Assembly: GCA_031178065.1 (NCBI GenBank)
Contig: JAPSJS010000014.1
Span: 1-62,511, forward strand
Direction of reading: 5' to 3'
DNA length: 62,511 nucleotides
DNA from: Altererythrobacter sp.
Lineage (GTDB): Bacteria; Pseudomonadota; Alphaproteobacteria; Sphingomonadales; Sphingomonadaceae
Position numbers and translations under genes: made by a program. Numbering within the stretch: position 1 is the stretch's first letter; each line of letters begins with the position of its first letter. Shown here in pieces: positions 23,545 to 35,500 of the stretch. The notes beneath the pieces were generated by a model. The model did no database searches and was not told where the DNA came from. It worked only from the letters and a program-made list of their open reading frames with translations.

Positions 23545-26500
23545 TTACTCGCCGAAGCCCACGAAGCGGACGTTGACGATTGCCGGAACGTCGGTGCGAA
23601 CCTGCGGCCGCGACCGCTCGGCAAGCTGGGCCGCCTGGTTGACAATCGCGCTGGTTGCCGACGAGGCGGCCGTGAGAGCGCCAACGTTGACGACCGGAAC
23701 GTCGGGGATCCCGACCGCGTCGCCCGACACCTCGATGTTGGCCGCATTGACGACCCGCAGCGCGGCGATGTTGATGTCGCCGACCACCCGAATGCCCGCA
23801 TCGCCCGCGTTCACCTCGCCGAAGAAGGCGAGCAGGTCCATGCGGCTGGGGCGCCGGTTCGGATCGCGGCCCTCAAAGGCGTCGAGCACACCGATGCCGG
23901 CGCCAGTCTGGAGGCCGAACACATTGACCGCGAGCAGGCCATCCTTGTTGAGGAGAAACCTCAGCGGGACGTTGCTGACATTGGTCTTGGCTCCCACGCC
24001 GGCCGTGATGTCGCCGTAGGAGGTCCACATCATCAGGTCGCCGCCCTGCATCGTGAACGCGCGCGACTGGTCGAGCGAGATGGTGCCGTTGGCGAGCAGC
24101 CGGACGTTGCCGCCGCGCCGCGTGAGGAGGCCCGCATCATTGGGAACGGCCGGATCCGCGGGATTGCCGATACCGATCCGCCCATAGGGGGCGACCAGAG
24201 TGATCGAGCCGCCGGACCGGCTGTCGACAAGACTGTTCTGGAGGAGGATGTCGCCACCGAGCGGATTGTCCCTACCGAGATCCTCCGTTCCGGGGAACAT
24301 CAGATTCAGAGCTGCATAACCGCGGGTGTACTGCTGAAAACGCGGACCTTGATCGTCATTATAGTCGATGCCGGTCTGCTGCAGTTCCTTCAGCAGCACC
24401 TGATGCAGGAAGCCCTCGCGCGTCTGTGCGGGCAGATTGTCGAACAATTCACGGCGATTTTCCGCCGTAACGTCGGCAAAGCCGAGGCCTTCGAGGAACT
24501 CCTCCAGTTCGGCCTCATAGGTCTGAACAACCTTGCCTTGGTTGGTCGGGTGGCTGAGCCCGAATTCCGGGTTCGCCAGGTTCGCCGGATCGAAATAGAG
24601 GTCAGCGAAGGCATCGTAGTTGCTGCCCTGCGCGGTTCCAGCCACCATGGTGATGTTCGCGCCCACGTCGGGCAAGGCATGATTGACCAGCTCCTTCGAA
24701 CCGGCCGGGCTGTAGCCGGTGATCGACGAGCCGTTGCCGGCGCTCACGAAACGACCGGCGTTGCGCGGGTGAAGGATGTTTCCACCCGCTTCGATCCACA
24801 GCGTGCCCGGCCCCCAGATCCAATAGCCGCCCTGACTGCCGCTGTAGAGATCGCCCCCGGCGATCACTGTGCTGACGTCCGTGGGATCGTTGTGGGTGAA
24901 TTGGAGCTGCGCGTAGTCGATGTCGCCGCCCGCCTGGATCCGCGCCGCCTTGGGCGTGGTCAGATACCAGTTGTCATAGACGCCGCTGAGCGCCGACTTG
25001 CCGATGGAGCCTTCAAGCGCATAGATACGGACCGGCTCCGGATCGTCGGCATGCAGCAGGTCGTAGCCGCGATAGTTGTTATTGGCGATGTTGGTATTGT
25101 TGTCGCTGCTCAGGGTGAACATCGCGACCCCGCTCTGTCCGATCGCCGCAGCTGGCGAGAAGGCGTCGCGGATATAATCCACGCCGCGATCCTCGAGGCT
25201 GAGCGACCAATTGAAGCTGCCGGTGGGAACGCGGTCGAACACCACGCTATCCGCCGCGAGCAGCTCCAGCGTGCCGCGCGGCGCCGGAGAAAGGATCGGG
25301 CTGGCCAAAATTGCCGTGGGCGGCTGGAAGAGGATGTCGCCGCTGACCGAAGTCAGCTTGAAGGTGCCGGGAACCCGGTTCATCAGAGTGAGATAGGGCG
25401 TCGCCGCGTTGACCGTGGCCCGCGGGGGCGCGGTCAGATTGACGCGAAACGCCTCGACCGAACTGTCCCGGCTGAGCGTCACCGCCCCCGTGCCGTTGGC
25501 ACGATAGACAAGATCACCGCCAACCGCCAGCGCATCGAAGACTGCGCGCTCTGACAGGCCGATCCAGCCCGAACCCGCCGCCGAGACCGTACCGCAGGTG
25601 CCGACCAGATTCTCGCAGATCTGCGGCATCAGCGCGAGGTCGTAGGCGTTCTCGATCTCGGCGCTGCCGCCGGCGATGACCGACACCTGCGCATCCATCA
25701 ACCCGAACATCGGGGCGAGGCCGCGCTCGACGAAATTGGCGCTGGCGATCAGATTCGGGTTGGAGTCGGGCACCAGCGTCGGTGCGCCACCGCGCACGTC
25801 ACCCCCCGCAACGAGCTCGGCGTGCCCCTTGCCGAGTACGAATGCGCCACCGGCGATATCGCCAAGCGCCCGGATGGCAAGGTCGCCGCCGCCGCGCACG
25901 ATGATGTCGCCATCGACCGCGCGCTCGCCGACCCCGCGCGTCATGTGGCCGGTGGTCGGTATGGCCGCGGCAAGATTGCTGATGTCGCCTCCGGCGCGGA
26001 CCGCAATATTGCCGCCTCCCAGCGCGCCCAGCCCGAACTGGTAGTTGCGATACACGATCGACCAACTCGTCTGCTCCGCGACCAGCGACTCCGCCGGGTT
26101 GCCGTTCCAGGTCGAACTGCCGTAGCGAAACAGCCAGGCGGTCGGCGTCTGTTCGATCGGCGACATGTCGATGTTGCGACCCGCGGCTATCGTGAGATTG
26201 CCGCCCATGGTCGGGAAGTCGCCCAGCACCCTGTCACTGGTGCTACCGTCCGGCCGCTGGGTGACATAGCCGCTACGGTCGAAGCCCCCCTCGGTGGGCG
26301 TCGCGCTGCCGGCGGTGTAGATCACCGATTGCGCGCCGATCTGAAGGTCGCGCCCGGCGTTGACCGAGATATCCCCAGTCCCGGTGCGGACGATCCGCCC
26401 CTCACCGGTGAAGGGGATCTTTTCCATCGCGAAGGTCAAGCCATCGGGGAAGGCGTCGGCCGGCAGCACATAACCGGCTGGGAAGTAGCGCGTACCGTTG

Positions 26501-29500
26501 ACGTTGGTGACGGTGGCACCCGCAGGGACGATGGTTCCGGGGACCTTGTAGCCCGCCGAGGTGTACACATACACCCCAGTCGGCACCTCCCAGTCGGCAG
26601 CGACCGTGAAGGGCACGACGGCGGACACCAACCGGTCTTTGTCGAACGCCTGGCCCGGGCCGATGACCGGCTTCACCGGTACCGGCGCCATCTCGCCCAG
26701 CACGATGTCTCGTCCGGCCTCGAAGCCGTAGCTGAACGAAGCACGATCGGCGAGTGCGGCGTCGGCGGCAGCGCTGCTGAAGCCGTCGCTGATGCTGGCG
26801 TCGATGATGAGGTCGTTGCCGGCCTCGAGTCCGAGCCAACCCGCACCGCCGATCCGTGCGAGGTCGATGTCATCGGCGACGGTGAGGTCGTCCGCGCCGC
26901 GGACGACGATTCCCGCCCCGGTGGTCCAGCCCGTCGGCGTCGAGACCTCCGACAGCCAATTGCTAGCGTCGTTCAGCATGCTGGTGACCAGCGCGGCATC
27001 GACCGTGTCGGCGCCGTACACCCGGCTGCCGAGCAGCAGCTTCTCCCGAGCGCCGGTTACCGTACCCGCGAGATCGGCATCGGCGCCGCCGGCGGTGCGC
27101 TGCGCGCGCACCATGAGACGCCCGCCGCCTTCGCGGCCGCCCGATACGTCGATCGTCGAGCCTGAGGCCAGAACCACACGCCCCTCGTCGGCGGCGAGCG
27201 TGACCGCGCCCGAGGCCGGTTGATAGTCGGCCGCGTCGATGCTCGCCGCCGCGGCTTCGATCCGGCCGGTGCCGGTCAGCGTCACGTCGCGGCCGATCAG
27301 CGCCACCTGCCCCCCATCGGCGTGAGCGGCGTCCCCACTGGCGGCAATGGTGCCCGCAATCGTCACCGCGCCGTTGTCCGAGCGCAGGGTGACCTTGTGG
27401 GCCTCGATCGTCTCGCCCCCCGCCAGCGTGATCGACTCGTCGAGCCGTATGTCGCGGCTCGCGGTGAACCTGCCCGCGTTGAGGCTGGCGTTGAGCGCCG
27501 CGAAATCGGCCGAACCGGCGTCGAGCGCGAACTCGCCGCCGTCCGCCTCGTCGATCGAATCGGCGCGCAACGTACCCGCGAGATCGGCCCGACCACCGGC
27601 CCGCACGTCGATCGCGCCGGCGTCGCCGCCGCGTTCATGCCCCGACACGTCGATGACCGAAGCCGCGTCGGCGACCACGTCGCCGCTCGCCGCGAGCGAG
27701 ACTACCCCGCCCGGCGCGTAGCGCGCCACGTCGATATAGTCCTTTGCAGCGCCGGTGAGGTCCAGTCGTGCATCGGCGCCGAGCGCCAGGTCGCCATCAG
27801 TCGCGGTCAGCGACACCTTGCCGCCTTGCGCGACCAGCGTGGTGTCGAACCGCAGCGAGGCGCCCGACAGCGCCAGGGCCCCGCCCAGCAGCCCGTCGGT
27901 GGAGGCATCGGCCGGCGCCGCGCCCTTGGCGATGTTGAGCATTCCGCTCGCCGACAGCGCATAGTCGCTGCCGGTGGCGACGGCGAAGCGTCCGACCGCG
28001 AGGTCTGCGTTCCCGGCGATGTCGAGCGTGCCTTCCGTGGCGGTGCGCACCTCGCCCACCGTTCCGGCGAGGGCACCGTAGCCGCCAATGCCCACCGCGC
28101 CCTCGCCCAGCACCAGCTGGTCGACATCAAGGGTAAGCGTCCCGGTGCCCGCCGCCCCCGCCGCCGCCGCGCCGCTGTTCCGCAAAGTCAGCGCCCCCGC
28201 CGTCAGGGTCAGACCTTCGCTTGCATCCGCGAAGCCTTCAAGCAGCGGGGTGTCCAGCGTCAGCGCGACCAGCGTCGCCGCCCCGTCCGCGCCGCGGCCG
28301 CCGAGGACGACATCCCCATAGACCGCAATGCCCTGGTGCCCGCGCAGCAGCAGGTCCGAAGCGCCCGCCAGTCGCTCGATCGTGTCGAGTGACAGCAGCG
28401 TGCCGGCCGTGCCCACGGGTGCATCGCCGATAACCAGCCGATCCGACGCGAGGTCGAGCGAGCCCACGTCGAGCAACGCGTCCTGTGCCAGGTCGAAGCC
28501 TGCGCTGGCGTCGAGCGAGAGCCCGCCGGCACTCTCCAGCACCGCGCCGGAATCGATGGTGAGCGAACCCGAAGCGCCGGTGCTATCGGTACGATCGAGC
28601 CCAACACGGGCGCCCGAGGACAGCCGCACCAGCGCACCGTCACCCGACAGGGACAGAGCGCTGTCGTTCACCACACCGCTGCCTGCGGCGGTCAGCTGCG
28701 CGTTCTCGCCGATAACGATGCTGTCGGTCGCTGCCAGCAGCAGTTCGAGCCCCTGGTAGCGGACCCCCTCGCCGACGAGCACGTCGGTCGCCGTGGTGGT
28801 CACCGCGACAGCGTCCGTCGCCGGAGCCGTCCGGTTGTTCGCATCGGTCGGCACCCGGGTGCTGAGCGGGCGCCGGCCGCCGAGCAGCAGGCTGCCCGAA
28901 CCGGCGAAGTCGGCGACGGTCGCGGCATCGACCGCAAGATAGCCCTCCGGTGCGGATTGACCCGGCATCACCAGCGCGATCCCGCCGCCCGCATTGCTGA
29001 TATCGACATCGCCCGCCATCCCGGCCGCGAGATCATCGGTCGCGGCGGCGCCCGCAAGCCGCGCCTCACCCAGCAGGTTCAGGCTGTCCCGTGCATCGAT
29101 CACCAGCCGGCCGGCATCGTGCGGGATGCGCACCTGATAGCCCATCTGGGCATTGGACGCCGAGCGCACCGCATTCATGCTGTAGGTGACGATCTCGCTA
29201 TACTGGCGCCAGGTCTCGCCATCCATCACCTGGAAGCTGGTCCAGCCCTGGTCCGGCCGGATCGCGGTGCCGGCGACGGCACGGTAGCCGCTCGCGATCA
29301 CCGAGCCGTCGTCCCGCCGCTGCACCGCCTGCGCGCCGGCCGAGACAGTGCTCTGCGCCGGTTTCACCAACATCCCGCCGTCGAGCAGAGCATAAGCCGC
29401 CGGCAGCAGCGTGTAATAGCCGTCGGCGAGGCCCGGCACGCCTTGCAGCCAGACCTGGTCGCCCACGCGCAGCCGCTCGTCCGAGGTGCCCGCGCCTTCG

Positions 29501-32500
29501 TTATAGGTGCTGCCTGCAGCGCCGGGGTTGTTCATCCAGCCCGCGGTTCCGGCGATAGTGGAGGTGCGTGTCGGCGCGGCCAATGGGCCATCATAATCAG
29601 GCAGGATGGCGAAGGCGCCGTCCTCCGAGGCCTCGAGGATGTTGGTGACCCCGCCGGACCCGCTGACGAAATTATAGCCCACGAGGTCGCCGCCACCCGA
29701 CAAATCCACGACCGCATCGCCCTGAACGTCGACATTGGCCCCGGACAACACCACGGACTTCGATGGCGCCCAGTCGGCACGATTGTAGCCATAGAAGGTC
29801 TGGGTGTAGCTCATCAGCCCGGCGAGCGCCGTGCTCCCTTCGAGCGAGACCGAGGTCAGGCTGCCCGGCGCAAGCGTCAACCTGCCCGCGATGACATTGC
29901 CTTCCTCGTCGGTCCGATCCTGCGCCTCGAGCGCGATCGTACCCAGCGGCGCGCGCAGCACACCGGCCTGGGTGATCTCCGGCGCGCGTACCGTCAGCTT
30001 GCCGCCCCAGCTGAGCGGCACCGGCGCTGCGCCGCCGTTGGATCGGAACTCGACCGATTCCCCGGCGCTCACCAGGAAGCCCGGATTGGTGTCCTCCCAT
30101 TCATATTGCAGATACTCGAGAGCCCCAGAGCCCATATTGCCCGTGCCCGGTGCGACATAGGTCTGCGCCGCGTCGAACAGGATCGTACCGGGACTCTGGA
30201 GGCTGCCCGCAGATTCTGTAGCGCGCCCGCCGATCAGGCGGATGTCGCCATCTGCGATGAAGCTGGCTGACTCAAAGCCGGTGGCCCCGGTGCGGCCCAG
30301 TTGCACGTTCTGGATCAGGTCGATCACGCCGCCGCGCACCGTGAGGCTGCTGCCCTCCGCTACGGTGGCGGTTGAGTCGGCCCCGCTGTAGCTCCAGCCG
30401 GTCAGGCGCACATAAGCCGAATCGAGCGCGACATCCGCGCCGGGGTTTGCGGCGAAGCTCCCGCTTTCGAGCACCAACGAACGGCGGGCCGAAAGCGTCA
30501 CCGGGCCGTCGAAGGTCATGCTGCTCGTCGCGGCGGGGAAGCCCCAATCGCTGCTTATAGCCAAGTCATCGGCGCCTGAGGCGTTCAGCCGCTCGGCCGA
30601 TAGGGTGAGCGTGGCCGTGGGAACAATATTGCCCGCCGTGACGGGCCCCAGGTCCGCGATTGCGTCGTGCACCTCTATCGCATTCGAGCCCTGGAACACC
30701 AGCCGCCCGCCGAGACCGGTCTCACCGCCCGGCGAGAGGTCGAAATTGCCCGCGACGAGGCCGGAGACGACATTGAAGACGATCGAGCCGCCCGCGCCGT
30801 GGACTGCCGCCTCCACCAGCGGTGAAGTGCGATCAAGTCCGCCGGCGCCAGCGCCCGGAGGCAGGTCGGCGACTCCGGCTACCCCCGACACGTCGAGCAG
30901 TGCGCCCTCCCCGATCACCACCCGGTAGGAGGCGCTGTTCGTGTCTCCGATATTGCCGACAATGATATCTCCGCCTGCGACGACGCCGCGGATCTCCCGT
31001 CCGTCGGCATATCCCGTCACCGCCTGATAGCCGCCCGCGAGCAGCCGTGCATTGTCGCCAAGCAAGACCGAGACGAATTGATTGTACTCCGGCTGCACCT
31101 CTTGCAGCATAATGCGGCCGCCGAGCGCTTCGATCGTGCCGTCGACGAACAATCTCTTGTTGCTGCTCGCGTTCAGCGAAACCCGCGATCCTGGCGTCAG
31201 CCGGATTTCCGATCCGGCCTCCATCGTCAGTGAACCCGGATTGGTGGCACTAAGGAATCCGCGCCAGCCCGAGTTACGCACGCCCTGGGTGCCGAGCATG
31301 AGTTGGGTAGTCTGCCTTTGCCATTCTGGCAGCTCTGTGGAGCGGACGAGGCTTACGCCCGATCCGGCGACACCCGCCAGGTCCGTCAGGCGCGCGCCGG
31401 TCGCGATGTCACGGACGGCGCCGGTCAGTTGCAGCGTGTCATGGGTCGGTGCGATCACTGCGCCGGAGCTCACGGTCAGCCCTTCGGCCCCGGTCAGCGC
31501 GAAATTGGCGAAGCCGTCATGGAAGTCCTTGCCGTTGGCAAGCCGCCCGGCGAACGCGACGCGGGCATCGTTCGGCAGCACGGTCCCCGCCTCGATCAGC
31601 GTCCCCGCCGCGAGCATGGCGTCATAGCGGATCACATCCCCCTTGGCCGCCTGTAGCGTGACCGCCGAGGACAGAGGCAGCCCTTGCGAGAAGGCTGCGG
31701 AAGGAATCACCGTACCCGAGCTCAGCGTCCCGTTGAGCCAGCCGATCTTCGTGCCCGCGGGGAGCCTGGCGCCCGCCCTGAACAGCTCTCCGCTGTTCAC
31801 ATAGACGCCATCGACGAGGATGGAGGTGCGCAGGGAAATGCCGGTCGGAACCTCCCAGTCCGCTTCCAGCGTGATCGGCTTGTCGTAGCCGAGATAGCTC
31901 ACAGGGAAATGGGCGGGCAGCGCCTCGTCGAGCGGCAGCGTGCCGACGAGGTAGCTGGTGTCGACGGGCAGCGGATCGCCCGAAGGAATGACAAGCGGAG
32001 CGACGAGCCGGACCGTCTGCGGCGCCGCCGTGCCGGTTTCCAGCACGCCGTCGGCAATCGGCGCCACGTCCGCTCCCCATTGGTCGGTGATCGTCGGATA
32101 TTTTCCGCCTTGGAAGAATGTGGGAGAGACAAGGCGGAAATCGTTGCGGACTGAAACATCTTGGTCGAGCACCGCGCCACGGCCGATGACGGCTCCAGCC
32201 GCGATAGTGATATCGACAGGAGCGATACTGCCAGCGGGTGCCTCGACGGTCCGATTGTAGCTCGGGATGCCGTCGGGGAAAATCTCCGGCGACACAACGA
32301 AACCGGCAGGAAGACTGCCGACAACAGCGGTGATCGAGGCTCCAGCCGGAACAACAGGTCCTCCGGGGTCGTTGGCACCGTAAATCACGTCACCCACCAG
32401 CACGCGAACGAACTCCGGCAGCGTCCATTCCGCGGCAATGACGAGCGGAGAGGCCGCGGAGACAACGGTGCCGGTTGAGGATGTCAGCGTCTCTCCAGGG

Positions 32501-35500
32501 CTGAGCCGGTTTGTCGTATAGCTTGTGGCGATCGGCAGAACGGCTCCTGCCGGGATCACGAGTTCCGTCTCAAGCTGTAAATCGATCGGCGCCGCGGTTC
32601 CTGCCTCCAACACCCCATCGGTGATGATCGCGAGATCGCCTATTTCGTCGGCAATCACCACAGTCCATGGCGTATAGACGTTCAGCGTACCGCCCTTGCC
32701 GGGTGCGTGGCCGAGGATCTGCCCATCCGCCACGAGTTCACCGCCGGTCTGCAAGCCGATGCTGCCCGATGTGTCGAGATCGAGCGTCACCGTGCCGGCA
32801 TCGCCCAGCGTCAGCGTACTGCCGTCGGTGCCCAGCGATGCGCCGCCCGACACGTCGATCAACGAGCCTTCGGTCAGGGTGATGCGATAGCTCTCCAGCT
32901 CCACGCTGCCGCCGTCGACCACCGCATTGGTCAGCGGCTCCCCGTTGAGGGCCTCGAGGTAGTTGTTGGTCCAGCGGCCGGCCACGTCGATTACCGCTGC
33001 TCCGCCCAGTGTCACCCCTGGCCGAAGCGAGTCCGTGATGATGCCGAAATCCGGCGCGGCGGTACCGCCAAGCTTGGGCAGATAGGTGGCATCCAGCTTG
33101 ACGCTTCCGCCGGCTGCGCGGATCGTCCCGTCGATATTGGCCTGGCGGCCGATGAAATTGAACGCCCCGTAATCACCCAGATCGACCGTCACGCCCGCGC
33201 CGATCGTCAGCATGCCGCCGGTCGCGCTGCTCGGCGCATTGGGCTTGAGGGCCCAGTTATCGGCCTGGCTACGTAGGCCGCCGATTCCATCACCGCTGTA
33301 GAGCGTCACATTGCCGAAGGTCTCGCCGTCGAACCAGCTGGTCGGCAGGATGTGGCTCGCCGTCTCAACGCCGTCCACCACCGATGCGAAGCTCTGGTCC
33401 CGATCGAACAACATCGAACCCGCGGTGAAATCCTCGCCCAACACCGGCATCCGGTCGGCGATCGTGATGTCGCCCCCTTTCACAACGGGCGGGTTGTTAC
33501 CGATGCGATAGGTCTCGCCGATCGTGAGCGTGGCGAGCGATGGACGCTCGTTCCAGATGCGCGCCATATCCGTAATTCCGGCGCCGGTCGGTGCGTTCAC
33601 CTGGTTCTCGCCGACGAGCACGCCGGCCCTGAGCTCGCCTTCGAAGATGCGGGCGAGGTCGCCCGTGAAGACGAAGCCGTCGATCGTGCTCGTGGCTGTG
33701 TTCACGCCCGCGCGGATTGCCAGGCTGCCCGCCGACCGGCCCTCGACGTAGCCCTGCTCCCAGCTGCCCTGGCTGACGCGAGCGAAAGGATTCTCGAACC
33801 GCTCGGTCACGCCCCAGCGTGCGTGGTTGACGACAGAATCGCCCTCGATCCCGACATAGTTGACGCCCGCGATCGCCGCCTCGATCGGCACGAGGCGCCC
33901 AAGGGAATCGATCAGCCTCGTTCGGCGCACGAAACCGTCCTGGTACTGGACGCTGCCACCGGAAATATCGATCACCGATCCCTCGCGGGTGATGATCTCG
34001 GCGCCTTTCATCGTCACCGATCCGCCGGTAGTCATGAACTGGGTGACGTCGCGCTGGATCAGGTCGTACCAGCCGGAAAGGTCGGCGACGCCGTCGCCTT
34101 CGGCTGTCAGGTTGCCGCCGAGGCGGCCGTCGAAATAGACCGTCTCGCCGCGCAATTCGCCATCGCGCACCACGGGGTTGTCGGCCAGCTCGTTGGCGCG
34201 CAGCTCGGCTCGAACACTGTTCTGCTCCATCGCGATCTCGATACCGTTGAGGCCGCCGACGTCGATCGTCGCGCCCTTGTCGAGATAGATGCGGCCGGGT
34301 GTCTGGTTGGCGAGGGAGCTGGTGCTAATGCCGTCGGCGGTCAGATAGAGGCTCGCGCCCGGCGCCCACAGCACCGAGTTCTGCTCGAAGGTGATATTGT
34401 TGCCAACGATCTCGATATCGGAGGGGGTGAAGGTGGCCCCCACCGCCGTCTGTGTTTCGTCATCGGGCAGTATCGAGATGTGGCTACCGGCGCCAATCGT
34501 CACCTCGCCGCGCCAGCTGGTCGTGACGCCGGCGCCGACCGCGTCGCCGCGGATCGTGGGATTGAAACCAGAAAGGCCTGTCAGGCTGCTGGCGTCGAGG
34601 ATGATCGATCCGGCCTTGTCGACGCCCGTAGTCGCCGCGAGCAGGCCGTTCTGGATCACCGCCGATCCGACCATGCTGATGTTGCCGCGCGTCGATACGA
34701 TTAGGCCGTCGTTGCTCGTCCGCCCGCCTTGCTGGACGACAGCGATATAGCCTGGAATCTTGAACAGATCGGCGTCGGTCCGGTCGTCGCTCGCTAGCGC
34801 ATAGCTTCCGAGTACACGGGAATTGCCGTCGATCATCGTCACCCCGCGGCCAGCGGCGAGCAGGACCTGTCCGCCCGGTGAGGCGATCGTACCGCTATTG
34901 TCGACATTGCGACCGACCAGCATGACGAGTCCGCTGTTCGCCGCGTCGATCCGCGCCCCAGCCGCCACCGTGACCCCTGGCGCGGTGGACTGCGCGGCCT
35001 CCGCCCGCTCTGCGGTCAATTCCTCCGTCGTCAGGCCGGTGGAAACCCCGTCCCAGAACGTCATCTGTCCGCGATAGTCGCCGTTGCTGTCTTGCGCGTT
35101 GTTGCCGAAGATGCCGTCCATGAACTTCTGGTCGCGGCCGGCCTTCTTCAGCTCTTCCCAGCGCTCGTCGGAGACTTGGAGGCCGTTCTCGCTCGGCCGC
35201 GTGTATTCAATCGCACCGCCGTGAATTTCGAGGGTGGAGGCAATCAGGTTGCGAACATTGACCTGGCTCGCGCCGCCAAAGATCACGCCGTTGGGGTTGA
35301 TGATATACACGGACCCGTCGGCCTTGACGGAGCCGAGAATCTGGGTCGGATCGGCCGAGGCGCTGGTGACGCGGTTGAGAGCGATCCAGTTGGCGTTGCC
35401 TTGCTGGTCGAAGGCGAGGTCCGTTTCGCGGCCGACGTTGAAGCTGTCCCAAGTGAGGATGGCCTTTTCCTGGGTCTGCTCGATGGTGACGTTGGTGCGG

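Noticed and set aside
24349-34704. Long plus-strand open frames opposite the giant exoprotein (for example 24349-25554, 25822-27165, 27220-28392, 28957-30270, 33352-34704)
   Set aside because: They are antisense shadows in GC-rich DNA, Arg/Gly/Ala-rich with no domains or start signals.
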